Positions 1 to 7,221 of a stretch of 41,668 bases of DNA are shown here, one piece after another. The translations under genes were made by a program, and so were the position numbers. The notes under the pieces were generated by a model. The model searched no databases. It was not told where the DNA came from and worked only from the letters and a program-made list of their open reading frames with translations. How positions within the stretch are numbered: position 1 is the stretch's first letter; every line of letters begins with the position of its first letter. Source of the stretch: Gordonia otitidis NBRC 100426 (GTDB taxonomy: Bacteria; Actinomycetota; Actinomycetes; Mycobacteriales; Mycobacteriaceae); the NCBI RefSeq assembly GCF_000248075.1, contig NZ_BAFB01000035.1:1-41668 (forward strand). Reading direction: 5' to 3'.

Positions 1-446
1 TCGCAGCGGTCGTCTCCCAGCAGGTTCGTGGCGAGGAGGTCACACCCGCATTACAGCTCCTGCTGTATCCGAAGGTCGATTCCGTCGGTGAGTACGGTTC
101 GATCCGCGAATTTGGCAAGGGATACTTCCTGACGGCCGAGCGAATCGACCAGTTCACGGAGGTGTACGTGCCCGATCCGGCGCAGTTGGCCGATCCTCGT
201 GTCTCTCCGCTACTGGCAGAGGATCTCTCAGGTCTGCCGCCGGCACACGTGGTGGTCGCCGGGTTCGATCCGCTGCGTGACGAGGGCATCGCCTACGCCG
301 ACGCACTCGGTAGTGCCGGTGTGCCTGTGACGTTGCAGCGAGAAGGCGCACTGATCCACGGTTTCGCCAACATGGCCGGGTTCAGTCCTGTTGCAGATCA
401 AGCGATCTCGCGGTTCACCAGCGTGGTGTCCGACGCCCTGCGGTGA
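1..446 (+). CDS. Alpha/beta hydrolase, hormone-sensitive-lipase type (3' part)
   Basis: This is the C-terminal part of an esterase/lipase; the reading frame is open from base 3, so the gene begins before the window. In the HSL (alpha/beta hydrolase fold-3) family the acid residue of the triad lies in a GxDPLRDEG-type motif and the base in an HGF motif. Both are present: GFDPLRDEG with Asp at about 267–269, and IHGF with His at 357–359. The nucleophile region (GDSAG) and the oxyanion HGGG motif must lie upstream of the window. The protein probably hydrolyses short- or medium-chain esters in the cytoplasm. The substrate cannot be told from this part. The stop codon is TGA at 444–446. Confidence 0.85.
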   Translation, partial: AAVVSQQVRGEEVTPALQLLLYPKVDSVGEYGSIREFGKGYFLTAERIDQFTEVYVPDPAQLADPRVSPLLAEDLSGLPPAHVVVAGFDPLRDEGIAYADALGSAGVPVTLQREGALIHGFANMAGFSPVADQAISRFTSVVSDALR

Positions 447-518
447 CGCGGTGTCGTACCTCAGTAGAGTGATCAACGGTTCGGGGTGCGACCACACGTG
501 TGACGTTTGGGGGATGGA

Positions 519-929
519 ATGAGTCGATTGAAAAGCGGGCGCGTGATGATCGGGTGGGCGATGGTCCCCGCCGCGGCCGCGGCGATTGTGGGACTCACGG
601 GATGCGGTGGCGGCGGCAGTGATTCGGATTCGACACAGTCGAGTCCGCCCGCGCCCGACACTGCGGCGGCGGTCCCGCTGCAGGGTGATCAGCTCTACCT
701 GGCGGGGCTCAAGCAACTCAACGTGCGGTTTCCCAGTGACGAGGCAGCAGTCGGTGCGGGCAAGCAGGTGTGCACGAACCTGACTGCGGGAGACGGGCTC
801 GTCGATGCCATCGGCAAGGTGGGCAACGGCCTCGACGAGACCGACTCCGGCAAGGTAGTCGGCCTCGCCACACAGACCTACTGTCCAGACCAGATCGGAA
901 AGCTCAGCGGCGTCACGCCGAGCAACTGA
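519..929 (+). CDS. DUF732-type lipoprotein
   Basis: This is a short exported protein of 136 aa. The ATG at 519 follows a G-rich stretch (GGGGGA, 509–514). A basic start and hydrophobic segment lead to a lipobox ending LTGC, then a Gly/Ser/Asp-rich linker. The mature part has the pattern of the mycobacterial DUF732 family: an N-terminal YLAGLKQLNVRF stretch, then a conserved Cys in KQVCTNL, a helix, and a second Cys near the C-terminus (TYCPDQ), probably disulfide-bonded. The family is small and secreted or lipid-anchored and its function is unknown. Its stop lies only 2 bp from the stop of the convergent ATPase gene. Confidence 0.8.
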   Translation: MSRLKSGRVMIGWAMVPAAAAAIVGLTGCGGGGSDSDSTQSSPPAPDTAAAVPLQGDQLYLAGLKQLNVRFPSDEAAVGAGKQVCTNLTAGDGLVDAIGKVGNGLDETDSGKVVGLATQTYCPDQIGKLSGVTPSN

Positions 930-931
930 GT

Positions 932-2677
932 TCAGAAACGGTGGTCGGCCGGTGGTATGGCCTCCGGCGGCGCCGGCTCGTAATCATATTGGGGTGCAGC
1001 AGGATACTGCGGGGGAAGCCCGTCGGGCAGTCTTGTCGCCGGATATTCCTGCAGCCCGGGTGACTGCGCCTGGTAGCCGGGTGGTGGTCCCTGGTAGCCG
1101 GGTGGCGGTCCTTGATACCCCGGCGGTGGGCCCTGGTAGCCGGGCGGTGGGCCCTGGAACCCGGGCGGTGGTCCCTGGTAGCCGGGTGGCGGCCCCTGAT
1201 ACCCCGGCGGTGGGCCCTGGAACCCGGGGAAGCCGGGACCGGGTTGTCCCGGATTGAACGAATCCGACACCGTCGCAGCGAGTTCCAGGAACGCATTTCG
1301 GGTATCGCGATTCATCTGATCGAGATCGATCTGTGCGCCAGATGCGAGATGGTCGTCGAACGGGATGATCTGGACCGCACGAGTGCGACCCAGGAAGTGC
1401 TGGGTCAGCATGTCCAGATCGATGGGGGCGTTGCCCGGCTTCGACGCCGAGACCACCACCACGGCTTGCTGGACGAGTCGCTGGTAGCCGTGAGCGTTGA
1501 GCCAATCAAGCGTGGCCGCAGCGCTTTCGGCCCCGTCGACAGCGGGTGACGTGACAAGGACGATGGCGGTCGCCGAACTCAAGACGCCTTCCATGGCCGA
1601 ATGCATCAGTCCGGTCCCGCAGTCGGTCATGATGATGTTGTAGTAGTTCTCCAGGATCCCGATGACCTCGAGGTAGTCATCGGCGCTGAACGATTCAGAC
1701 ACGGCCGGATCACGTTCGGACGCAAGTACTTCCAGGTGGCTGGTGGATTGCGAGGTATGGCGCCGGACGTCGGCGTACCGCGTGATGCTCGGATCGTTGA
1801 GCAGCGAGCGGACCGTCGAGCCGGTCTGCTGCGGGACGCGCCGCCCGAGCGTACCGAAGTCGGGGTTCGCGTCGACCGCGATCACGTGGTCGCCGCGTAG
1901 CGATGCGAACGCCGACCCGAGCCCGACTGTGGTGGTGGTCTTTCCGACGCCACCTTTCAGCGATAGCACGGCCAGACGGAAGTCGCCCGCGATCGGTCGG
2001 CGGATGCGCGCGATCATGTCGTCGAGTTGCTGCTGCGACTTGCTCTGACCCAGGTTGATCAGACCGCCCGACACGGTACTGAGTGCTCGACGCCATCCGG
2101 CTCCACGTGCCGAGAATGGTATGGACGGTTCGGAACTCGGGTATCCCGGTGCAGTTGCTCCCGGGTACGCCCCGACGGCCCGTTGCCCGGCGATCGGGTA
2201 CTGGCCAGAAGGTGGTTGCGTGGCGAAGTGTTCCTGTGCCGGATAACCGGCCTGTGGGGTCATCGATCCGGATGGGTACGGGGCTGCGGACCCCGGCTGG
2301 TACCGGTCGGCGACGGCGGGACCGGGTGGTGGCTGCTGCGGTGCGGTGTACTGGCCGACGGCTGCAGGTGGAGCACCTGCCGGCTGCTGGATTCCGCTGG
2401 TCTTGCCCGTATACCAGTCACGCTCGACGGGCGGTTGCGGCGTCGAGTGTGGCGATGGCTGAGATTCTGGCGATGACGGCCCGGTGACCGGAGGCTGCGG
2501 GGTTATCCAGGGCGGTGCGACCCGGTCGTCATCAGCGGTTCGAGAGGTGTGCGAGGAGAGTGGCTCGGCCTGCTCCTGGTTCTCGCTGATGTGGGGGCCG
2601 ATCCGATGATCGGTGTTGCCGCTTGTCTGCAACGACGCTGGTTGCGAGTGTTCGGCATGCGACATCTCGTTCATCAT
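932..2677 (-). CDS. MinD/ParA-like ATPase with proline-rich tails (EspI-like)
   Basis: This P-loop ATPase resembles the ESX-associated EspI/Rv3876 type. About 230 residues rich in Pro, Gln and Gly precede a MinD/ParA core. The core has a deviant Walker A, KGGVGKTTT (about residue 241 from this start), a Walker A' region VDANPD and a switch-like DCGTG. The C-terminus holds seven PPPGYQG heptads (bases 1070–1216) and a Pro/Tyr-rich tail. Several starts are possible: GTG at 2719 without a Shine–Dalgarno, or ATGs at 2677, 2674 and 2665 just after GAGGGG; 2677 is used here. No EccC, PE/PPE or EsxAB genes are nearby, so an ESX role is only a family inference; positioning or partitioning work is equally possible. 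It follows the membrane protein gene at 2771–3301 on the same strand. Confidence 0.85.
   Translation of the reverse strand: MMNEMSHAEHSQPASLQTSGNTDHRIGPHISENQEQAEPLSSHTSRTADDDRVAPPWITPQPPVTGPSSPESQPSPHSTPQPPVERDWYTGKTSGIQQPAGAPPAAVGQYTAPQQPPPGPAVADRYQPGSAAPYPSGSMTPQAGYPAQEHFATQPPSGQYPIAGQRAVGAYPGATAPGYPSSEPSIPFSARGAGWRRALSTVSGGLINLGQSKSQQQLDDMIARIRRPIAGDFRLAVLSLKGGVGKTTTTVGLGSAFASLRGDHVIAVDANPDFGTLGRRVPQQTGSTVRSLLNDPSITRYADVRRHTSQSTSHLEVLASERDPAVSESFSADDYLEVIGILENYYNIIMTDCGTGLMHSAMEGVLSSATAIVLVTSPAVDGAESAAATLDWLNAHGYQRLVQQAVVVVSASKPGNAPIDLDMLTQHFLGRTRAVQIIPFDDHLASGAQIDLDQMNRDTRNAFLELAATVSDSFNPGQPGPGFPGFQGPPPGYQGPPPGYQGPPPGFQGPPPGYQGPPPGYQGPPPGYQGPPPGYQAQSPGLQEYPATRLPDGLPPQYPAAPQYDYEPAPPEAIPPADHRF
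1070..1216 (-). repeat. 21-bp coding repeat (PPPGYQG heptads)
   Basis: Seven tandem 21-bp units encode PPPGYQG, with one unit reading PPPGFQG, inside the 3' end of the ATPase gene. On the forward strand the unit reads as variants of CCCTGGTAGCCGGGTGGTGG. Proline/tyrosine heptads of this kind form extended low-complexity tails. Copy number is likely to vary between strains. Confidence 0.9.
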
Positions 2678-2770
2678 CCCCTCAGGTGTCCGAAGACGTG
2701 CGTTGTGCGGTTCGACCACTGATAGTAGGGCGTTCCGCGTGGCGGGTCGCTGTGGCGTCGTCGCGGTCGG

Positions 2771-3301
2771 CTACGACGCCAGCAGAACGATGCTCACGAT
2801 GCCGGCCACCAGCAGCGAACCGCCGATCATGATGGCGGCCCAGATGCCGATGACGAGTTTGAGCGTGCGGGCGGGGTGGTTCTCGGAGTGCAGGTGCCAC
2901 CCGCGGAGGACGAGGTTGTCGTAGAAGTACTGCGAGAGCGGCCCGGTGGGTTGGATCTCCCACTTACCGGTGGCGGGCTCTCGCACGATGGCTGTGGACA
3001 GTTGGGTTCCGTGCCCGGCGAGGATGACCGATCGTGCGAACCCGAAGTCGCCGACTCGGGCGTAGCCGCCCGCGAAGTCGTCCCCGACACTGGTGACGCG
3101 TTGGACGAGGCCGTCGTAATCGGAGATGGTGAACTGATGATTGTCGTCGTCGAAGGTGATGAGCGCACTTTCGTCGTTGACGCGGGCCGCGATCTCGTTC
3201 ATGGCGAGCTGCTCGATGGTGACACCCGGTGTGACGTGCTGGGTGCTGAGCAGGCGCTGGATGGCTGCCGCTGAGTTCTCGGGTATGTTCACGCGGGACA
3301 T
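2771..3301 (-). CDS. Tail-anchored membrane protein, unknown family
   Basis: The protein is 176 aa from the ATG at 3301 (MSRVNIPENS); a GTG at 3325 would add eight residues, and neither start has a clear Shine–Dalgarno. About 145 mostly soluble residues are followed by one strong hydrophobic segment near the C-terminus (LVIGIWAAIMIGGSLLVAGI) with almost nothing after it, so the bulk should face the cytoplasm. I recognise no domain. It lies directly upstream of the EspI/MinD-like ATPase on the same strand (93 bp to the chosen ATPase start, 51 bp to the most upstream one), so the two are probably co-transcribed. It could be a membrane partner for that ATPase, but this is inference from position. 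Confidence 0.65.
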   Translation of the reverse strand: MSRVNIPENSAAAIQRLLSTQHVTPGVTIEQLAMNEIAARVNDESALITFDDDNHQFTISDYDGLVQRVTSVGDDFAGGYARVGDFGFARSVILAGHGTQLSTAIVREPATGKWEIQPTGPLSQYFYDNLVLRGWHLHSENHPARTLKLVIGIWAAIMIGGSLLVAGIVSIVLLAS

Positions 3302-3421
3302 CGTATTGTGCCCGCATCTCTGCACAATGCCGGAGCCCGAGGCGTGTGCCCGCCCGACGATCGCAGGCGGCCGGGAGGTCTTCGGTCACTGTGCGGAGAC
3401 AACGAAGTGAGGATTGAACGA

Positions 3422-3859
3422 ATGCGCAAGGGTGGAATGAAGGTCGGAATCCTGACGGGATTCTGTGCTGTGGCGTGCGTATCGATGGTGGGGTGCTCTT
3501 CGTCGGACGAATCGTCGACGGCCGAGCCAACCACGACGGGCAGCGCGTCGCAGATCGACACCACTGGTAGCTCATCCACCGCTCCGGAGGGAAACATGGA
3601 TGGTAAGTCGGGGATGAGCAAGCAGCTCCTCGCAAAGTCGGTGTCCGAAGAGCTCACGAAGAGCACCGGGCGCACACCAGACGAGGTCCGATGCGAGGGA
3701 ATGCTGGTCGCCGAGCCGGGCGCAACGCAGACGTGTGCCCTCCGCGCCGGGAGTAGCTGGCTTCCGGTCAACGTGACGGCCACCAACGTGCAGGGCAACG
3801 GCGAGGTCGAGTTCACCGCGAGCGTCGGAAAGAGCCCGATCCCCGAGCCGGCGTACTGA
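3422..3859 (+). CDS. DUF4333-type lipoprotein
   Basis: This is a 145-aa predicted lipoprotein. The start is ATG 3422, preceded by GAGG at about 3410–3413; an ATG at 3437 is an alternative. A signal peptide ends in the lipobox VSMVGC, followed by a Ser/Thr-rich linker of about 35 residues. The rest matches the DUF4333 pattern of mycobacterial secreted proteins: a SVSEELTKSTGRTPDEVRC stretch, a second conserved Cys in TQTCAL, then beta-strand-like VNVTATNVQGNGEVEFTASV. The two cysteines probably pair. The function of the family is unknown. The gene is convergent with the EamA exporter gene, 23 bp away. Confidence 0.8.
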   Translation: MRKGGMKVGILTGFCAVACVSMVGCSSSDESSTAEPTTTGSASQIDTTGSSSTAPEGNMDGKSGMSKQLLAKSVSEELTKSTGRTPDEVRCEGMLVAEPGATQTCALRAGSSWLPVNVTATNVQGNGEVEFTASVGKSPIPEPAY

Positions 3860-3882
3860 ATCGCCGGAGCGTCGCGCCCTTG

Positions 3883-4872
3883 TCAGTCGACATCGGACAC
3901 GCTCGCAGCGAGCTGGGCTCGTGGCGGTGGTGTGGTGCCTGGTTCGCTGGAAGCGGGAGACGGCGAAATGCGCGCGCGTGATCGAGGCGTCGCCAGCACA
4001 CCGGCCGCGCACCCGGCAATGACGAGGGCTGCCCCACCGAGTTCGAAGTAGGTGGGCTGCTCACCGAGGAAGAGCCACGCCGCGGTGATTCCGACGACCG
4101 GAACCAGCAGTGACATCGGCGCGACGCGACTGGCCGGATAGCGCTGCATCAGCGACGTCCAGAGGCCCGAACCCGCGATGGTTCCGAGTAGCACCACATA
4201 CGCGAGACCGCCCAGTGCTACGAGGCCCGATGCCGAACCAACCGTTGCAATCGAGTGCCAGCCCGCCGCGGGGCCCTCGACGACCAGACTCAGCAGATAC
4301 AACGGGATGGGCGGCACCACCGTCATCCACAGGGTCATACGCAGTGCGTCGCCCGAATTAGGTGGCAGCGCGAGGCGATTCCCGATGTTGCCGAACGCCC
4401 ACGAGAGTCCGGCCAGGACGGTGAGCACGATCGGCACCACGACTCCGATGCCGAGCGCGCTGTGACCCGCTCTGTCGACACCGATGAGCACGATTCCTGC
4501 GACTGCGATGACAATGCCGATGACCTGCGCGGGAACGAGGCGTTCACGTAGGAACACGACGCCGAGCAGCACCGTGAACGGAGCCGACGTCTGTAACACG
4601 AGTGATGCCAGGCCGGTCGGCATGCCGATGTTCATCGCGAGGAAGAGAAACGCGAACTGCCCGACGCCGAATCCGAACGCATACAACAAGAACCACCTGA
4701 TCTGCATGCGGGGGAAACGGACGAACAGCACCACCGGAACCGCCATCACGGCGAAGCGGAGCGCGGCGAAGAAGAACGGCGGGAAGTGGTCGAGTCCGAG
4801 ACGGATCGCGATGAAGTTCAATCCCCATAGCACCACGACGGTCAGTGCCAGCATGCGATCACGCGTTGTCAT
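3883..4872 (-). CDS. EamA/DMT-superfamily exporter
   Basis: This 329-aa inner-membrane protein has ten predicted transmembrane segments in two EamA repeats. It opens with the typical LWGLNFIAIRLGLDHFPPFF stretch of the first repeat, and the inter-helix motif LRERL sits near residue 110. The best-known relative, E. coli EamA, exports cysteine-pathway metabolites, but the substrate here is unknown. The C-terminal 35 residues are a Ser/Pro/Arg-rich cytoplasmic tail. The start is ATG 4872 with only a weak upstream purine stretch. Its upstream region (4873–5111) holds the 21-bp repeat array and the terminator of the next gene. Confidence 0.85.
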   Translation of the reverse strand: MTTRDRMLALTVVVLWGLNFIAIRLGLDHFPPFFFAALRFAVMAVPVVLFVRFPRMQIRWFLLYAFGFGVGQFAFLFLAMNIGMPTGLASLVLQTSAPFTVLLGVVFLRERLVPAQVIGIVIAVAGIVLIGVDRAGHSALGIGVVVPIVLTVLAGLSWAFGNIGNRLALPPNSGDALRMTLWMTVVPPIPLYLLSLVVEGPAAGWHSIATVGSASGLVALGGLAYVVLLGTIAGSGLWTSLMQRYPASRVAPMSLLVPVVGITAAWLFLGEQPTYFELGGAALVIAGCAAGVLATPRSRARISPSPASSEPGTTPPPRAQLAASVSDVD

Positions 4873-4965
4873 GTGTCTATCGTCGAGGTCTCATCCGTGA
4901 AGCACAATCGAAATTAACTGGATGGACAATGTAGTAGATCTGCACAATCCTGCTGCTCAGGTCGC

Positions 4966-5080
4966 GTCGACAGCGCCGGAAGGTTCGTCGACAGCACCGG
5001 GAACAACGCCGACGGCACCGGGAACAGCGCTGACGGCATCAAAAAGAACGTCGACGGCACCGTGGTTCGGTGCCGTCGAC
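4966..5080. repeat. 21-bp tandem repeat array, left copy
   Basis: Units begin at 4966, 4987, 5008, 5029 and 5050, spaced exactly 21 bp, with core GTCGACRGCACCG and a divergent tail. The last unit forms one arm of the hairpin at 5050–5080. The same core occurs inverted, with the same period, at 6187–6270 on the other side of the LLM oxidoreductase gene. The period is two helical turns or seven codons; read forward it gives heptads around STAP, but no supported gene covers it. The rest of the 4873–5111 gap shows nothing else recognisable. Confidence 0.85.
5036..5080 (-). terminator. Rho-independent terminator of the LLM oxidoreductase gene
   Basis: A perfect 13-bp inverted repeat (GTCGACGGCACCG at 5050–5062 and its complement at 5068–5080) has a 5-nt loop. 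Read on the reverse strand, the stem is followed directly by GTTCTTTTTG, a U-tract. It lies 31 bp after the stop of the LLM gene, in the right direction. The stem is built from the last unit of the 21-bp array. Confidence 0.85.
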
Positions 5081-5111
5081 GCTAAATGTGGTGCTGTCAG
5101 CGAGCGATGTG

Positions 5112-6134
5112 TCAGCGCCAGCCGAGCTCAGGAGCGACGTCGTTAAGAATCGACTCCATCACGTGGGCGTTGTACTCGACGCCGAGTTGATTCGGGATGG
5201 TCAACAGCAGTGTGTCGGCGGCGGCGATGGCCTCGTCCTCACGCAACTCCTCGATGAGCTTGTCGGGCTCGGCCGCGTAGCTACGGCCGAATCTCGCAAG
5301 TCCGCCCTCGAGGTGGCCGACCTGGTCCTGGTCGTCGCGGTCACGTCCGAAGTAGGCGCGATCCATGTCGGTCGTCAGCGGGAAGATGCTGCGGCTCACC
5401 GAAACTCGCGGTTCACGGTCATGTCCTGCCTTCTCCCACGCGTCACGGAAGCGTTGGATCTGCTCGGCCTGCAACTTGTGGAACGGGATGCCCGTGTCCT
5501 CGGTGAGCAGCGTCGAGCTCATGAGGTTCATGCCCTTCTCGGCGGTCCACTCTGCAGTGGCACGGCTACCGGCGCCCCACCAGATGCGGTCGCGCAGCCC
5601 CTCCGAATAGGGCTCGATGCGAAGCAATCCCGGCGGGTTGGGGAACATCGGCCGCGGGTTGGGTTGCGCGAAGGCGGTTCCTTCGATCACCTTCAAGAAC
5701 ACGTCGGTGTGCTGACGTGCCATGTCGGCGTCGGTCTCGCCTTCGGCGGGTACGTAGCCGAAGTACTTGTAGCCCTCGATCACCTGCTCGGGGGATCCCC
5801 GGCTGATGCCCAGCTGCAGCCGACCGTCGGAGATGAGATCGGCGGCGCCCGCGTCCTCCGCCATGTACATGGGGTTTTCGTAGCGCATGTCGATCACGCC
5901 GGTGCCGATCTCGATGCTGTTGGTTCGCGCGCCTACCGCCGCGAGCAGCGGGAATGGTGACCCGAGTTGGCGTGCGAAGTGGTGCACGCGGAAGTACGCG
6001 CCGTCGGCGCCGAGCTCTTCGGCGGCCACGGCGAGGTCGATGGATTGATGCAAGACATCTGACGCCGTCTGGGCCTGCGAACCCGGAGACGCCGACCAGT
6101 GCCCAAAGGACAAAAAGCCGATTTTCTTGGTCAT
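5112..6134 (-). CDS. LLM-class flavin-dependent oxidoreductase
   Basis: This 340-aa enzyme belongs to the luciferase-like monooxygenase superfamily, using FMN or F420. Visible family signs are the N-terminal strand KIGFLSFGHW, an AAEELGADGAYFRVHHFARQ segment where family members place an active-site His pair, the strand IEIGTGVIDMRYENP, and the phosphate-binding region SDGRLQLGISRGSPEQ. Length is normal for the family. The substrate is not deducible. It is divergent from a broken LysR regulator gene, and a 14-bp palindrome sits just upstream of its ATG. No Shine–Dalgarno is visible, so the mRNA may be leaderless. A strong terminator follows at 5036–5080. Confidence 0.88.
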   Translation of the reverse strand: MTKKIGFLSFGHWSASPGSQAQTASDVLHQSIDLAVAAEELGADGAYFRVHHFARQLGSPFPLLAAVGARTNSIEIGTGVIDMRYENPMYMAEDAGAADLISDGRLQLGISRGSPEQVIEGYKYFGYVPAEGETDADMARQHTDVFLKVIEGTAFAQPNPRPMFPNPPGLLRIEPYSEGLRDRIWWGAGSRATAEWTAEKGMNLMSSTLLTEDTGIPFHKLQAEQIQRFRDAWEKAGHDREPRVSVSRSIFPLTTDMDRAYFGRDRDDQDQVGHLEGGLARFGRSYAAEPDKLIEELREDEAIAAADTLLLTIPNQLGVEYNAHVMESILNDVAPELGWR

Positions 6135-6146
6135 GTGATATACAAC

Positions 6147-6160
6147 CGGACCATGGTCCG
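6147..6160. promoter_or_regulatory. Perfect 14-bp palindrome, candidate operator
   Basis: CGGACCATGGTCCG is a perfect palindrome ending 12 bp before the ATG of the LLM gene, within its promoter or 5' end. Dyads of this size and position are typical operators for TetR- or MarR-type repressors. The regulator is not identified: the neighbouring LysR gene is frameshifted, and LysR boxes usually look different. Confidence 0.5.
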
Positions 6161-6186
6161 ATTATTCCGGCGGTAAAGGTCTTCCG

Positions 6187-6270
6187 TGGTGCTGTCGGCG
6201 CAGATTTCGGTGCCGTGGGCGGGTTTTTCGGTGCTGTCGGCGCTCGTCGCGGTGCCGTCGGCGCTTCGTC
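6187..6270. repeat. 21-bp tandem repeat array, right copy (inverted)
   Basis: Four units start at 6187, 6208, 6229 and 6250, each 21 bp. Their core CGGTGCYGTCGGC is the reverse complement of the core of the left array at 4966–5080. It lies in the divergent gap between the LLM gene and the LysR gene, so it may sit over the LysR promoter. Read on the reverse strand it encodes heptads around PTAP, matching the frame of the left array. Confidence 0.85.
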
Positions 6271-6323
6271 CAGACCGTTAAGCCGGATGACCCCGATCTG
6301 CGGAATCGTCGTAGCATCACTTC

Positions 6324-7210
6324 ATGGATGTCAAGCGCCTGCGGCTGCTGCGTGAGTTTGCCGACCGTGGTTCGGTGGGCGCGGTCGCTGACGCGATGCA
6401 CATGACGCCGTCGGCGGTCTCCCAGCAGTTCAAGGTCCTGGCCAGAGAGGCGGGTGTCGAACTACTCGAGGCGGACGGCAGGCGGGTGCGGCTGACCGCC
6501 GCGCGGGGCAGGCGCTCGTCCTGCGCGCCGACGAGGTGATCGCCGCGGTCGAGCGTGCGCAGGAAGAGATGGCCACGTACCGCTCCGGCCGGTCGAGGGT
6601 GCGGCTCGCAATGTTCCCGTCCGGCTCGACGCTCCTGCTGCCCGCCGTCCTCGACCGCGCTGCCGACAACGAGATCGCGGTCGACGCCTCGCACCTCGAC
6701 GTCGGCTATCCCGATGCCCCACCTGCGCTGGCCGATTTCGACGTCGTGGTGACACACCGCGATGAGCGCACGGCTCCGGTCGCCTCACCGCGGGTGCGCG
6801 TCACAGAACTCATGCGCGAGCCCCTCGATGTCGTCGTCCCCCGTACGTCGTCTCTTGCACAGCGTGATTCGGTGTCGGTCGCCGAGCTTGCCGACCACGA
6901 CTGGATCAGTGTCGAGGGAGGATTCCCTGTCGACGACGTGCTGCTCTCGATCTCGGCGGTCACAGGCGTGGCTCCGCGCGTGACACAACGGATGCTCGAC
7001 TTCACCACGATCGAGGCGCTCGTCGCGGCCAGACACGGGATTGCGTTGATGCCTCGGCACGCGTCACGGCACCCCGGCGTGAAACCGCTTGTCCTGGAGG
7101 GTGTTCGAGCGGCACGGGTCTATGAGGCGCTGACGAGGCCTCGACCGCGTCGAGCAGTCGCGGCGGTGGTCGACACCCTTGCGGCTGCGGCAGCCGACCT
7201 TGCGGAATGA
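6324..7210 (+). pseudogene. LysR-family regulator, frameshifted
   Basis: The N-terminal winged-helix part (6324–6505: DVKRLRLLREFADRGSVGAV, then HMTPSAVSQQFKVL) and the effector-binding part (6506–7210) are in different frames. The LysR consensus after the wing would read LTAAGQALVLRADEV. The sequence has ACC GCC GCG, then two extra bases (CG at 6504–6505), then GGG CAG GCG CTC in the new frame. A 2-bp expansion of the GCGCG run explains it, giving either a recent pseudogene or a sequencing error. The downstream part remains fully open for over 220 codons, which argues for a recent event. An intact protein would be about 295 aa and would probably regulate the divergent LLM gene. Confidence 0.75.
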
Positions 7211-7221
7211 ACCCTTCGATT

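Noticed and set aside
4922..5146. Forward frame encoding STAP heptads
   Set aside because: It is made of the 21-bp repeats, runs through a terminator and overlaps the end of the LLM gene; there is no ribosome-binding site.
6500..6508. Programmed frameshift in the LysR gene
   Set aside because: There is no slippery heptamer or downstream pseudoknot that I can see; a 2-bp GC-run expansion or read error is simpler.
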